Part shown: positions 51,201-57,004 of the stretch, piece by piece
How the letters are laid out: the number at the start of each line of letters is the position of its first letter
Position numbering within the stretch: the first letter of the stretch is position 1
Assembly (NCBI GenBank): GCA_030068075.1
Contig: JAINVK010000882.1
Coordinates: forward strand, 558,001-622,000
Direction: 5' to 3'
DNA from: Paguma larvata
Taxonomy: Eukaryota; Chordata; Mammalia; Carnivora; Viverridae
Length of the DNA: 64,000 nt
Notes under the pieces: model-generated
Told to the model about the DNA's origin: nothing
The model's input: only the letters and a program-made list of their open reading frames with translations
Databases searched by the model: none
Position numbers and translations under genes: made by a program

Positions 51201-51713
51201 GCGAAGCCCCGGACCCCCACGCTCCGCGCCCCAGCATCCGCCCCCGGCGCGGGCCAGAGGCGAAAAATGAGATAAATGGCCCCCAAAGCAACAGGAAACC
51301 AAAACCGACTCGATTCAAATCGAAAAGCAGTAGGCAGCTCGCCCGCCTGCCCCGGCGGCAAGCCCCACGCGTGGCTGATGAAGGGCGAGCCCAGGGCTGG
51401 GCCTCCGGGGGCCCTCCCAGCGGCCCCATGCCCGGCTTCAAACCCGGGTCCATGCGCGGGCGGCGCGAGCCCAGCCCGATTGGGCGGGCGACGCGGGGGA
51501 GGGTCCGTCCTTCTCCCCGGGGCCGCGGATCGCCGGGTTTCCCCCCTCCCCGCCCTGGCCGCCCGTTCCCAGCAGCCCGGGGCGCGCGCGCAGGGCGCCG
51601 CCAAAGTTTCCGAAGGGCGCGGAAAGTTTCGGGCTCGCGGACGGGCGCCTACCTCGTGCGGCGAGCGCGGGCAGCAGCGCCAGGCAGAGCAGGGGCGCCA
51701 GGAGCGGCGGCAT
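10671..51713 (-). CDS. NOTCH1: NOTCH1, complete 34-exon coding region (join of the exons below)
   Basis: Single-pass receptor that binds Delta/Jagged ligands on neighbouring cells. After furin (S1), ADAM (S2) and gamma-secretase (S3) cleavage its intracellular part enters the nucleus and activates RBPJ target genes. Seen: signal peptide, 36 EGF repeats (about residues 20-1427), three LNRs, heterodimerisation domain with RRRR-EL furin site, transmembrane helix, RAM motif LWFPEGFK, ankyrin repeats, transactivation region and a TPSPES degron. Every exon length equals the human exon length I know from the family except exon 2 (+3), exon 16 (+1), exon 26 (-3) and exon 34 (+54), giving about 2573 residues against 2555 in human. 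Exon 16 is frameshifted by one base. Exon phases match the human gene throughout. Identification is certain; only the exon 16 base and the untranslated ends are open. Confidence 0.98.
12213..13324. other. NOTCH1 intron 33
   Basis: 1.1 kb. A weak MIR-like piece lies near 12600-12660 (CAGTTTTCTCATCTGTGCAG). The remainder is GC-rich unique sequence with no feature I can support. Confidence 0.7.
13325..13422 (-). CDS. NOTCH1: NOTCH1 exon 33 (ankyrin repeats 5-6)
   Basis: 98 bases. Encodes [20 protein letters not shown] and [12 protein letters not shown]. Acceptor GCACAG, donor GTGGGC. Confidence 0.97.
13508..13655 (-). CDS. NOTCH1: NOTCH1 exon 32 (ankyrin repeats 3-5)
   Basis: 148 bases. Encodes [20 protein letters not shown] and [16 protein letters not shown]. 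Acceptor CCGTAG, donor GTAGGC. Confidence 0.97.
13656..14771. other. NOTCH1 intron 31
   Basis: 1.1 kb, GC-rich. Contains a small 17-base tandem duplication (ACGAGACGCCCATGGGA twice, about 14062-14095) and an AT-rich patch near 14210-14270 (AAAAAAATCATTAAATTACC). Nothing else recognised. Confidence 0.7.
14772..15067 (-). CDS. NOTCH1: NOTCH1 exon 31 (ankyrin repeats 1-3)
   Basis: 296 bases. Encodes [18 protein letters not shown], the EEEEDAP loop, [20 protein letters not shown] and [18 protein letters not shown]. This surface binds RBPJ and Mastermind. Acceptor CCACAG-type (TCACACAG), donor GTGGGC. Confidence 0.97.
15541..15706 (-). CDS. NOTCH1: NOTCH1 exon 30 (linker, start of ankyrin domain)
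   Basis: 166 bases. Encodes [19 protein letters not shown], the HLDAADLR segment and [12 protein letters not shown] leading into ankyrin repeat 1. Acceptor CCTCAG, donor GTGGGT. Confidence 0.97.
15803..15890 (-). CDS. NOTCH1: NOTCH1 exon 29 (RAM-ankyrin linker)
   Basis: 88 bases. Encodes [20 protein letters not shown] and EDLEAKKFR, the acidic linker between RAM and the ankyrin repeats. Acceptor CCCCAG, donor GTGAGT. Confidence 0.97.
16059..16275 (-). CDS. NOTCH1: NOTCH1 exon 28 (transmembrane helix, S3 site, RAM)
   Basis: 217 bases. Encodes ETVEPPPPP, the helix [20 protein letters not shown], the gamma-secretase S3 valine in GCGVLL, basic stop-transfer RKRRR and the RBPJ-binding RAM motif LWFPEGFK, then a nuclear-import stretch KKKRRE. 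Acceptor CCGCAG, donor GTTAGT. Confidence 0.97.
16276..16978. other. NOTCH1 intron 27, with an AT-rich non-coding block
   Basis: GT-AG intron of 703 bases. The part from about 16384 to 16680 is sharply AT-rich beside very GC-rich neighbours, with homeodomain-like ATTAAT and a short GCGAT/ATCGC inverted repeat. It does not resemble a repeat I recognise; a conserved regulatory element is the main alternative to plain intron. Confidence 0.6.
16979..17127 (-). CDS. NOTCH1: NOTCH1 exon 27 (C-terminal heterodimerisation domain, S2 site)
   Basis: 149 bases. Encodes [12 protein letters not shown] and [11 protein letters not shown]. By family knowledge the ADAM10/17 S2 cut falls between the A and V of IEAVQ. 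Acceptor CCCCAG, donor GTGAGT. Confidence 0.97.
17570..17998 (-). CDS. NOTCH1: NOTCH1 exon 26 (LNR-C, heterodimerisation domain, furin site)
   Basis: 429 bases, one codon fewer than human (GGGAGRRRR against GGSEGGRRRR). Encodes LNR-C ([14 protein letters not shown]), the N-terminal half of the heterodimerisation domain ([20 protein letters not shown]) and the S1 furin site RRRREL at 17590-17607. Acceptor CCGCAG, donor GTGAGT. Confidence 0.97.
18212..18783 (-). CDS. NOTCH1: NOTCH1 exon 25 (EGF34-EGF36, LNR-A and LNR-B)
   Basis: 572 bases. Encodes the last EGF repeats and then the cysteine-rich negative regulatory region: LNR-A ([18 protein letters not shown]) and LNR-B ([14 protein letters not shown]). 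These clamp over the S2 site in the resting receptor. Acceptor CCGCAG, donor GTGAGG. Confidence 0.97.
19295..19407 (-). CDS. NOTCH1: NOTCH1 exon 24 (EGF33-EGF34)
   Basis: 113 bases. Encodes [19 protein letters not shown] and EGF34 to CKCPA. Acceptor CCTCAG, donor GTAGGT. Confidence 0.97.
19481..19738 (-). CDS. NOTCH1: NOTCH1 exon 23 (EGF31-EGF33)
   Basis: 258 bases. Encodes [23 protein letters not shown]32 and EGF33 to CRAGHTG. Acceptor CCATAG, donor GTGGGT. Confidence 0.97.
20066..20198 (-). CDS. NOTCH1: NOTCH1 exon 22 (EGF30-EGF31)
   Basis: 133 bases. Encodes [17 protein letters not shown] and EGF31 to CPRGTQ. Acceptor GCACAG, donor GTAAGG. Confidence 0.97.
20673..20857 (-). CDS. NOTCH1: NOTCH1 exon 21 (EGF29-EGF30)
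   Basis: 185 bases. Encodes [18 protein letters not shown] and EGF30 up to GGYSCE. Contains an N-V-T glycosylation sequon where human has DVARLC. Acceptor CCCCAG, donor GTGGGG. Confidence 0.96.
20950..21103 (-). CDS. NOTCH1: NOTCH1 exon 20 (EGF28-EGF29)
   Basis: 154 bases. Encodes [20 protein letters not shown]28 and the start of EGF29 (CEVAAQRQ). Acceptor CCCCAG, donor GTAACC. Confidence 0.97.
21673..21874 (-). CDS. NOTCH1: NOTCH1 exon 19 (EGF26-EGF27)
   Basis: 202 bases. Encodes [17 protein letters not shown] and EGF27 ([21 protein letters not shown]). Human has an additional cysteine here (QDGCGSYRC) that is absent, so this repeat has the normal six. Acceptor CTCCAG, donor GTGAGC. Confidence 0.97.
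22219..22447 (-). CDS. NOTCH1: NOTCH1 exon 18 (EGF24-EGF26), GC splice donor
   Basis: 229 bases, as in human. Encodes [11 protein letters not shown]25 (with [11 protein letters not shown]) and the start of EGF26 (NNTPDCTE). The junction that keeps the conserved ES-SCFNGG reading is GAGAG followed by GCAAGG: a GC donor with otherwise strong pairing to U1. No GT donor lies near. Confidence 0.95.
22983..23135 (-). CDS. NOTCH1: NOTCH1 exon 17 (EGF22-EGF24)
   Basis: 153 bases. Encodes [21 protein letters not shown]23 and the first residues of EGF24 (DVDDCRP). Acceptor TCCCAG, donor GTGAGT. Confidence 0.97.
23376..23496 (-). CDS. NOTCH1: NOTCH1 exon 16 (EGF21-EGF22), with a one-base frameshift
   Basis: 121 bases where the family has 120. 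The first part reads [12 protein letters not shown] in the expected frame; the rest reads [19 protein letters not shown] in the next frame. The break lies at the five-G run at 23459-23463 (five C on the coding strand). With four the reading becomes APGPCRNGG and both halves join. Acceptor CCTCAG and donor GTGAGG are normal, and flanking exons are intact, so this is probably an assembly error rather than a dead gene. Confidence 0.93.
23497..25117. other. NOTCH1 intron 15
   Basis: 1.6 kb. No repeat family recognised. The stretch 23990-24180 has pyrimidine-rich and AATTCCC/GGAAATTCG-type sequence that could be regulatory; 24727-24756 is a G-rich simple run. Confidence 0.6.
25118..25231 (-). CDS. 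NOTCH1: NOTCH1 exon 15 (EGF20-EGF21)
   Basis: 114 bases. Encodes [19 protein letters not shown] and EGF21 to PLPYTG. Acceptor CTCCAG, donor GTGAGG. Confidence 0.97.
25462..25607 (-). CDS. NOTCH1: NOTCH1 exon 14 (EGF19-EGF20)
   Basis: 146 bases. Encodes [14 protein letters not shown] and EGF20 to REGFSG. Acceptor CTGCAG, donor GTGAGT. Confidence 0.97.
25608..26678. other. NOTCH1 intron 13
   Basis: 1.07 kb. Contains an imperfect repeat of GGGAGAAGGGCTCGG (about 26044-26083). The rest is unremarkable GC-rich intron. Confidence 0.6.
26679..26871 (-). CDS. NOTCH1: NOTCH1 exon 13 (EGF17-EGF19)
   Basis: 193 bases. Encodes [18 protein letters not shown]18 and the first half of EGF19. Acceptor TCACAG, donor GTGGGT. 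Confidence 0.97.
26935..27002 (+). mobile_element. MIR SINE fragment (intron 12)
   Basis: GAGCCTCAGTTTCCCCCTGT followed by TGAACTGGGGACGAC. Confidence 0.5.
27414..27524 (-). CDS. NOTCH1: NOTCH1 exon 12 (EGF16-EGF17)
   Basis: 111 bases. Encodes [18 protein letters not shown] and EGF17 to CEPGYTG. Acceptor CGCCAG, donor GTGAGC. Confidence 0.97.
27591..27670 (-). repeat. 50-base tandem duplication over the exon 11 donor
   Basis: Plus-strand 27591-27620 is repeated exactly at 27641-27670. The unit holds the last 23 bases of exon 11 and its GTGCCT donor, so two identical donors lie 50 bases apart. Confidence 0.9.
27648..27881 (-). CDS. NOTCH1: NOTCH1 exon 11 (EGF14-EGF16)
   Basis: 234 bases. 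Encodes EGF15 and most of EGF16, ending LKGTTG. Acceptor CTGCAG, donor GTGCCT. The end of the exon and its donor are repeated 50 bases further into the intron (see findings); the outer copy would shift the frame, so the 234-base form is preferred. Confidence 0.95.
28038..28151 (-). CDS. NOTCH1: NOTCH1 exon 10 (EGF13-EGF14)
   Basis: 114 bases. Encodes the end of EGF13 and EGF14 ([19 protein letters not shown]). Acceptor CTGCAG, donor GTGCGG. Confidence 0.97.
28837..28950 (-). CDS. NOTCH1: NOTCH1 exon 9 (EGF12-EGF13)
   Basis: 114 bases. Encodes [18 protein letters not shown] and EGF13 to ECPTG. Acceptor CCCCAG, donor GTGAGG. Confidence 0.97.
29282..29467 (-). CDS. NOTCH1: NOTCH1 exon 8 (EGF11-EGF12, ligand-binding core)
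   Basis: 186 bases. EGF11 and EGF12 form the core Delta/Jagged contact. The O-fucose site in EGF12 (CQNDATC) and the calcium-binding DVNEC are intact. Acceptor TGCCAG, donor GTGCGT. Confidence 0.97.
29693..29848 (-). CDS. NOTCH1: NOTCH1 exon 7 (EGF9-EGF11)
   Basis: 156 bases. Encodes [20 protein letters not shown]10 and the first residues of EGF11 (QDVDECSLG). Acceptor CCCCAG-type, donor GTGCGC, a less common but valid donor. Confidence 0.96.
29972..30205 (-). CDS. NOTCH1: NOTCH1 exon 6 (EGF7-EGF9)
   Basis: 234 bases. Encodes [18 protein letters not shown] through EGF8 and most of EGF9. EGF8 takes part in Jagged/Delta binding in studied NOTCH1 proteins. Acceptor CCGCAG, donor GTGAGC. Confidence 0.97.
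30678..30800 (-). CDS. NOTCH1: NOTCH1 exon 5 (EGF6-EGF7)
   Basis: 123 bases. Encodes [18 protein letters not shown] and the calcium-binding EGF7 up to PPEWTG. Acceptor CCGCAG, donor GTGGGC. Confidence 0.97.
30801..32704. other. NOTCH1 intron 4
   Basis: 1.9 kb. Two AT-richer blocks stand out: 31308-31412 (AGCTATTAACCCG, TTACTGATTAACG) and 32100-32215 (GAGATTTTTAAGCTTTTC, TTATTTTTAG). A weak MIR-like piece lies near 31820-31870. Confidence 0.55.
32705..33043 (-). CDS. NOTCH1: NOTCH1 exon 4 (EGF3-EGF6)
   Basis: 339 bases, as in human. Begins with [18 protein letters not shown] and runs through EGF4, EGF5 and most of EGF6, ending HECACLPG. Acceptor CCTCAG, donor GTACTG. Confidence 0.97.
33044..33495. 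other. NOTCH1 intron 3
   Basis: 452 bases of GC-rich sequence between exons 3 and 4. Nothing recognised. Confidence 0.7.
33496..33758 (-). CDS. NOTCH1: NOTCH1 exon 3 (EGF1-EGF3)
   Basis: 263 bases, as in human. Acceptor TCGCAG, donor GTGAGG. Ends EGF1 and encodes EGF2 and most of EGF3, including [15 protein letters not shown] and a terminal PPGWSG split across the junction. Confidence 0.97.
33908..34008 (+). mobile_element. LINE 3' end fragment
   Basis: Reads GGTGGCGGTTGCACAACGCC, CTTTAAAGTGGTTAAG and TTTCACCTCAATAAAAAAG: a common repeat end with its own AATAAA and A run. Family call tentative. Confidence 0.5.
34247..34463 (-). mobile_element. CAN SINE (felid SINEC_Fc-type), reverse orientation
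   Basis: About 215 bases. On the minus strand it runs from a tRNA-like head (GGGGGCACCTGGG..., with A and B box-like sequence) through CTCCAGGCTCCGAG-type body to a TTAACGTTTATTTTT-type tail on the plus strand. A near-direct repeat of AGCTTTTnTTCTCTC flanks it (34231 and 34465), which is the target-site duplication. Marks the genome as carnivoran, probably felid. Confidence 0.88.
40235..40325 (-). mobile_element. MIR SINE fragment (intron 2)
   Basis: CCCATTTCACAGATGAGAAA, CAGGGCTGAGGCATTTGCCC and CCACCTGGACTTAAATGC in order. Confidence 0.6.
44815..44932 (+). mobile_element. LINE 3' end fragment (same type as 33.9 kb)
   Basis: Reads CCGGTGGTGGTCGCACCGCC, TGAATTGTACACGTCGAG and AAAATTTATGGTGTGTGTAA. 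More AT-rich than its surroundings. Confidence 0.5.
45640..45860. promoter_or_regulatory. Candidate intron 2 enhancer with GATA, E-box and MEF2 motifs
   Basis: Contains GGATAAAAGCAGCTG (GATA at 45744-45748 next to E-box CAGCTG at 45752-45757) and a perfect MEF2 consensus CTATTTATAG at 45841-45850, within a block AT-richer than its surroundings. Function inferred. Confidence 0.4.
47262..47368 (-). mobile_element. MIR SINE fragment (intron 2)
   Basis: CCCCACGTTACCGACGGGGA, GTCACAGAGCTAGCGGGTGG and CAGAGCCAGGCCTCAAACAC follow the MIR order. Confidence 0.6.
48660..48930. promoter_or_regulatory. Candidate intron 2 enhancer with homeodomain and SOX/TCF motifs
   Basis: Contains ATAATTAATCAC, GGCATTAATCC, CATTCATTAGCG, TGACAAAGG, ATCCTCTTTGTC and CTTAATTGG in about 270 bases, plus an A run. 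Function inferred from motif density and base composition. Confidence 0.4.
48823..48842. repeat. Poly(A) run in intron 2
   Basis: About 20 A following CCCCAAAAAAGCAG. It lies inside an AT-rich block and is not clearly the tail of a recognisable SINE. Confidence 0.8.
49690..49770. promoter_or_regulatory. Candidate element just 3' of exon 2
   Basis: GCATAATTGCTGGTGATTAA, GTAATTGCC, TCCAATAAAAG and an E-box GCACGTGACC lie within 80 bases. Distinct in base composition from the flanks. Confidence 0.35.
49900..49981 (-). CDS. NOTCH1: NOTCH1 exon 2 (start of EGF1)
   Basis: Acceptor ...CCCCAG, donor GTGAGT. Encodes [16 protein letters not shown] onward, the first half of EGF repeat 1. 82 bases, one codon more than human (VSPNGTE against AANGTE). 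Confidence 0.96.
49982..51652. other. NOTCH1 intron 1
   Basis: 1.67 kb, nearly the human size. Its first third is part of the CpG island. It holds a perfect 9-base inverted repeat at 50927-50947. No repeat element recognised. Confidence 0.9.
51653..51713 (-). CDS. NOTCH1: NOTCH1 exon 1 (signal peptide)
   Basis: 61 coding bases from ATG. Encodes a leucine/alanine-rich signal peptide ([20 protein letters not shown]) almost identical to the human protein, followed by the first base of the next glycine codon. Donor GTAGGC. The conserved peptide and 61-base length fix the start. Confidence 0.97.
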
Positions 51714-51975
51714 GCCTGCCCGCCGGCTGCCCGCTGCGCCCGGTGGCGGCCTCCTGCGCCGGGACGGCGGGGATCTGGCGCACACGCGCGCGCCGGACGG
51801 TCCCACGGGCGGCGGCGGCCCGCGGCGGCCCTCTGCTTCGCGGCGAGCGGGCGGCGCTGGGCCCCCAAGGCCTCCGGGCCCGGCTCGGCGCCCCGGCTAG
51901 TTCCTCCGCTGCGCTCGCGCCCGCGCCCGCGCCCCGCGCCCCTGCGCTCCCTCCCGCGGCCGAGGCACTAGTGAG
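51714..51975 (-). other. NOTCH1: Predicted NOTCH1 5' UTR
   Basis: GC-rich segment directly upstream of the start codon. No ATG occurs on the minus strand in the roughly 260 bases above the chosen start, so the annotated ATG is the first one. It has G at -3 (fair Kozak context). The outer end is an estimate from the human 5' UTR length of about 260 bases; no TATA box marks a fixed start. Confidence 0.5.
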
Positions 51976-52264
51976 GCGCCGGAGGCCGCGCGCTCCGCCC
52001 CCGCCCGCCGGCCCCGCCCCCTAGGGCCCGCCCCGCCGATCCCTCCGCACCCCTCGCCCTCGCTGGCCGCGCCCCTGCGCGCACCGCGCCTGCCCTGCCT
52101 CTCCTCTGGCCCGGCGCGCATCTGGGTTCTTCGGCTTTCGGGGCCCCGGGGGAGAAAAGAGGCGTCGGGGGCCGGCCCTAGGGACTACTTCTTGTTCGAA
52201 AGTTTTCAGCGGCAAAAAGTTTGGCTCACGGCTGCGGAAGGATCCGGCTCTGACGGTCGTCTAG

Positions 52265-52300
52265 CTCGGCGACAATTGGCAAAGATTTGCATCTCAATAG
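52265..52300. promoter_or_regulatory. Octamer and SOX-like sites upstream of the promoter
   Basis: A perfect octamer ATTTGCAT at 52285-52292 follows GACAATTGGCAAAG about 570 bases above the start codon. Confidence 0.4.
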
Positions 52301-55300
52301 CGGAGGAGGCGCGGGCGGAGTAGGGAGAGGGGAGCCTGACGGGGGGGACCTTGTGCGGTGGGGAACTGGGCTCGGGGAGGCGGGGAGGATCGCCCGAGGC
52401 CGTTTGGGGGACTCGGGGCCCGGGAAGAGAGTTCAGGGAGAAGTCGTGCGCTTGGCAGCCTTAGGGAAGCCTCTGACCCAGGGGCTCTAGTCCCAGGAGC
52501 CCTGAGGTCGCAGTTGTAAGCCTCCAGGAGACGGACTCTGACGGCCGGGGCACTTGACCCCGAGGGATGGTGGAGGCTCGGCTGCTGTTACTTTTCGGAA
52601 AGGGGACTCTGGGTGCCCCCAATGGACCAACCTGGGGCTGATGCCTGGCCAAACAGATTGCTCACCCAGTCCCCCAGGAGGGACCCGCCTCAGACGCTCC
52701 TTGATCACCCCCCAGCCCCTTCTGGCGCCTCCCGCTAAAGCGCACAGGAGTTCCGCAGACCCACCGCTAGCGTCCCGGGCCCCTCCCACGTGCTCCTTCC
52801 GCATGATTTATTTCTCCGCCGCAGTGCCAGATTTGGGCATCCTGTGCCAAGCTTAAGCGCTGGGCATTCGGAATGCCTGCCACAGTCCCTCCTGAAACCA
52901 AAGTTCATGGCCCAGACCGCCTTCTCCCTGTCCTGACACAGGATGGTGAGCCCCCCTCTGGAGTAGGTGATGCCAAAGGGGGGGGGCTGTAAAGGCTGAG
53001 AGGGACCTCGCTGGGTGAAGGACAGTGGGCAGGGATATCCAGCAGGGCGGCAGAAACCCTGCACCAGCCACCGGTGCAGGGGGGCCCTTCAGGGTAGGCA
53101 GAGTGGGGTGCCTGGTGGCGGGCACGGTGCACACCTGACTCCTGCCCACTATTCCTGCCATACCTGTTGTAGGGCACGGGATGGGGGGGGCAGCTGGGAT
53201 GCTGGGAGTGCAGGACAGACAGCCAGTTGGGGCCGAGGCAGCTGCTGCCAGGGGCCTCCCTTGCCTGCCTCCTTCCAGAAGCTGGCTGTGCTTCCTGCTT
53301 CCCAGAGCCTAGGGTAAGGGTAACTTCTCTGGGGCCAGTGCCCGGGCGCTGAGACACCTGAGGCCGCAGAGATGTTTCTATAACAGCAGCCCAGCAGCCT
53401 GGAGGAGCAGATTGTCCGTCCAAGGAAGAAAGTGGCCGCAGAGTCCCTCCCTGTCCCCCCTGCCCAGCTCACGGACTCAGGGCTCTGCCCCCCACATCCT
53501 CTTCTACTCTTGGGGGAGGACTCAAGGCCTCAGGCCAGGGGGTGCTCCTCTGGGAGCCACTGCCTAGATGCCGCGGCATTGGGGCCTGCTTTCTGCCAGT
53601 GGCTCCAGGCTCCAGGTTCAGCCCAGGCTTGGGAGCGGCTCCAGAGGGAGGGGAGGAGGGAGAGGAAGAGGGATCACCGGCGGAGGGGTGTCTCACCCGG
53701 GGTCTGCCCAGCTGTGCCAGCTCTACTAGGGCCCTCACGCGGGAGCCGGATGCTCACATTAGCCGGTGCCAGACTTCTCAGGCTTCCAGCCCCCGGGCCA
53801 CCTGCTGCCTCGGGTACCCCGAGGGGAGACAGGGGCCAAGGAGATCCCAGGAAAGCCAGAGTGGCTGGGAAGGGCTTGTGAATGGCCAAGCAGGGGGCTG
53901 GCCGGAGGGGGGTGGTAGGCGGGGCAAGTGGGCCCAAAGCTTTTCATTCGCAGATTAGGCCTGAGCTTGGTCAACCTTCCCCGGTCAGGGAGTTCGAGGG
54001 AGGGGTTCTGATGGCCTCGGACCTGATGGTGGTGGATGTTGAGGAGAAACTGAGGGAAAGCAAGGAATGAGAGGCAGACGCAGGGCACCGGCCACTCTGG
54101 AGCCCTGACCGGAGGGCAGGGGCTGGGGCTGAACAGGCACCTGCCTGGCTCTCGGTGGGGGCTGACAGTAGGCGTGAGGCTACAAGCCTGGCTCCCAGAG
54201 CGTTGCTGAAAGTGTCCGGTGGCCACCTCGGGTACCCGGTGTCTCCCCTGGGCCAGTGGGCCAGGCCCTAAAGGAGAGAAGGCCCTCACGCTCTGCACCC
54301 TAGGCAGACTGACCTGGGTGGGCTCCCCCCTCCGTTGCCTCAGGAGATGCTGCAGTGTGTTGTCAGGGTGAGCAGGGGAGGCGTGCTGCCCTTTGGCCCC
54401 TTCCTGTTCCCAGAGGGAACGCCCATCCTAGGCCCCCTTGGGGAAAGGGGGGTCGGCAGTGGCTCCGTCTGCTTGCGGTGGTCAATGTCGTTAAAGCCCC
54501 CAGGACGCTAAGGTGCGGCGAGGGCTGAGAGTCCTGGTCTCGTAGTACTGACCCTGCTCCTTCCTGCGGTGATTGGTCTGGGTGCTTCTGGGGCTCCCCC
54601 GTGACCCCTCGCACCCCGGGGGTTTGGGAGAAGGTAAGCGTAGGCTCCTGAGTTTTTAGAGGAGCTACGCCAGGCCGAGACCAGCTCCCGGGCAGGCAGG
54701 GTCTGGGCCTCGGTCCACGGCAGCACACGCCCCCCCAGAGGGCTGCAGGGGCCATGTGCGCCACCCCTTGGCCTCAGACTAGGTTCGAGAGGGGATGGCC
54801 GCAGGTCAGACTTAGGGGGTGGGCCCAGGCCTGCCTGGTGTGGACTGCAGTGGCCCCAAAGCAGAGGGGAGGAGCAAAGGCTCAGGAGTGCGGCCTTTGA
54901 CAAGTGCACTGGCCTGACCTGGGAGGGGGGCACCTTCCGGAGCAGCTGTGGGAAGATTCCAGAACATAGGGGAAGGGCCTCACTCACTACCTTTTGAAGT
55001 TGATTGTAAAACATATCTGACCTGCTTGCAGAGAGAGCCTGGGGGCCTGAGAAGTCCAGCCTCTTACCTCCCCCCCTCCCCATTGAGAGCCACGGCCGGG
55101 CACCATGGACCCTGACCGCCTGCCCACCACGGGGCCAGCACTGCCCCTGTGCCTCAGTGTCTCCTTTACCAAGTCCTTTCTACTTTTTTTCTACTTGAGA
55201 CCAACCAGGAACACTTCCCAGAGGTTTGAGTGTTTTTCCAGGATGCGGACCTGGTGGCTTTGTGGCGTTCCTTCAGGTGGACAGGCCAGGGCTAGCCACC

Positions 55301-56755
55301 CAGTCCCCTGAGCTGGACGCCAGGCCAAGCAGTGTGTCTCCACGCGGGGGCACGCGTGCGGGGCGCCACCGGCTTCCCGCCGCACTTTCCCGAGGATGGG
55401 TTCCGGCAGACCTTGGAGGAGGGACGGTGGAGGCTAGGGTCTTGAGTTTGCTTCCCTGGTTGCCCTTGCACCTCACGAGGGGGCCCCTGTCACCAGGCTG
55501 TCTGCACCAGGTCCCTCTGCAGGCGTGAGTCTTCCATCCTTAGCTCCACCTCCTCCAGGAAGCCATCCCACAGCCCCTGGAGAGATGGTCCCCGAACTGG
55601 TCACCTGTTGTTCCAGGGGTCTGCGGTCCCGACCTATCCCCATGGTCCTGCTCCCCCATTGACACAGGCCGACCTGTGGCTAACAGAGGTTTCATTCTGG
55701 GGAGGGCCTATGTCTGCACAGGGCCCTGCTGGCGGTCTTGTCCGCCTGTCACCCACAGTGGTCACTACTTGGGACCCCAAGGCCTCGAGTCGGTGCGGGG
55801 CCAGAGCCAGCTCCCTCCTCCTCACAAGCCCCAGGAAGGAGAGGCAGCACCCCGAGGCAGGCCCAGAGCCTAGGGAGTGTGCGTTGCCCGGGCAAGTCCC
55901 CCAGCAGGTAGCCTGCCTCCCGGAGCAGGTGAGCCAGTGAGGGCTGGCTGGCGTGGCCTCCGAGGGCCACAGACTTGTCATTTGAGAAACGGGCCGCAGG
56001 GTGGCCAGAACAGGACAGACCCACGCAGAGACCACCTGCCTGTCTCCAGCAGCCCCTGCACTGCTCAGGGCAGGACTGCGTGCTGTCCCAAGCCCTGCGA
56101 AGGAGGAGCCTCACTCGGACCTCCGGAGTCCCCGGATCCCCTCAGCTGTCCACAGAGCTGGAACGGGCCGGGCCGGACTGGTGTTGGGTCCCTCAGTGGC
56201 TCGCCTCTGGGCCCCAGGACAGCCAAGGCCTCAAGGGGGAAGGCCTCTTGGGGACTCTAGGGCATTGTGTGTCAGATGCTGAGAAAATCCGGGGGCTTCG
56301 TGGGGGAGGAACATTGTGGACATGGGCTCTGAGAAGGCTTTGGAGCTCAGAGATGACACCTCCAGGCAGGGGCTGGCTAGGGGACTGGGTGCCAACAGGG
56401 AGGCCGTCACCAAGCCCATCTTACAGACAGGAAACCAATGCTGCGAGCATGGTGGCCGTAATGCCCAGCCTGGCACCCGGGTCCGCCCACGCCAGCCCTC
56501 AGCCCAGGGGTCCCGGGACCCCACAAAACCCGTGCGAAAGGGGGCTCCGAGGAAGACCTGCTCCCTTCCTGCCTGCCTGGCCCTGTTGGCTGCAGCCCAA
56601 AACTTTCTCCAAAAAGAAAGGGCCCCAGGAGACGAAACTGCTTGGCCCCACCCCTCGGGCTCCGGTAGGTAGAAACGGAGCCTGCACAGGCCTGAGTCAC
56701 TCAAGGAAAAGCCGGCCTTGCAGAGTCCCTCCTCCCTCTCCCCTGCCTCTGGGGC

Positions 56756-56777
56756 GGGGGGGGGGGGGGGGGGGGGG
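56756..56777. repeat. Poly(G) run of 22
   Basis: Uninterrupted G run, able to form G-quadruplexes and hard to sequence; true length uncertain. Confidence 0.9.
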
Positions 56778-56859
56778 ACCCTTCCTCCCTCCCTGTCTCC
56801 CTCCCTCCCTGTCCGCTCCTCCTTCCCTTTCTTCCTTTCTGGGGTTAAAAATAGCTGGA

Positions 56860-56971
56860 AATATCCCTTTAAAAGTAAGTCCATTTTGATTTTTACAGGG
56901 AAGCTAGAGGCTTCCTCCTGCCCGGCAGGAGTTGCTCAAGAGGGGCCCTGAAGCCCCCCCGCCGTCTCCCC

Positions 56972-57004
<33 letters not shown>

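Larger units (their letters stand above)
51400..52150 (-). promoter_or_regulatory. NOTCH1: NOTCH1 promoter CpG island
   Basis: Dense CpG and GC-rich DNA spanning exon 1, with a run of GC boxes (CCCCGCCCC type, about 52008-52036) and no TATA box. This is typical of a broad CpG-island promoter with scattered starts. In human a lncRNA (NALT1) is described close to and divergent from NOTCH1; a plus-strand transcript starting here is possible but not shown by sequence. Confidence 0.75.

Noticed and set aside
52367..52380. CTGGGCTCGGGG as a microRNA near the NOTCH1 promoter
   Set aside because: Only a short GC-rich resemblance to a human promoter microRNA from memory; no convincing hairpin could be drawn around it.
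55975..56889. 304-codon open frame on the plus strand upstream of NOTCH1
   Set aside because: It crosses a poly(G) run and has no domain or family resemblance or conserved codon pattern that I can see.
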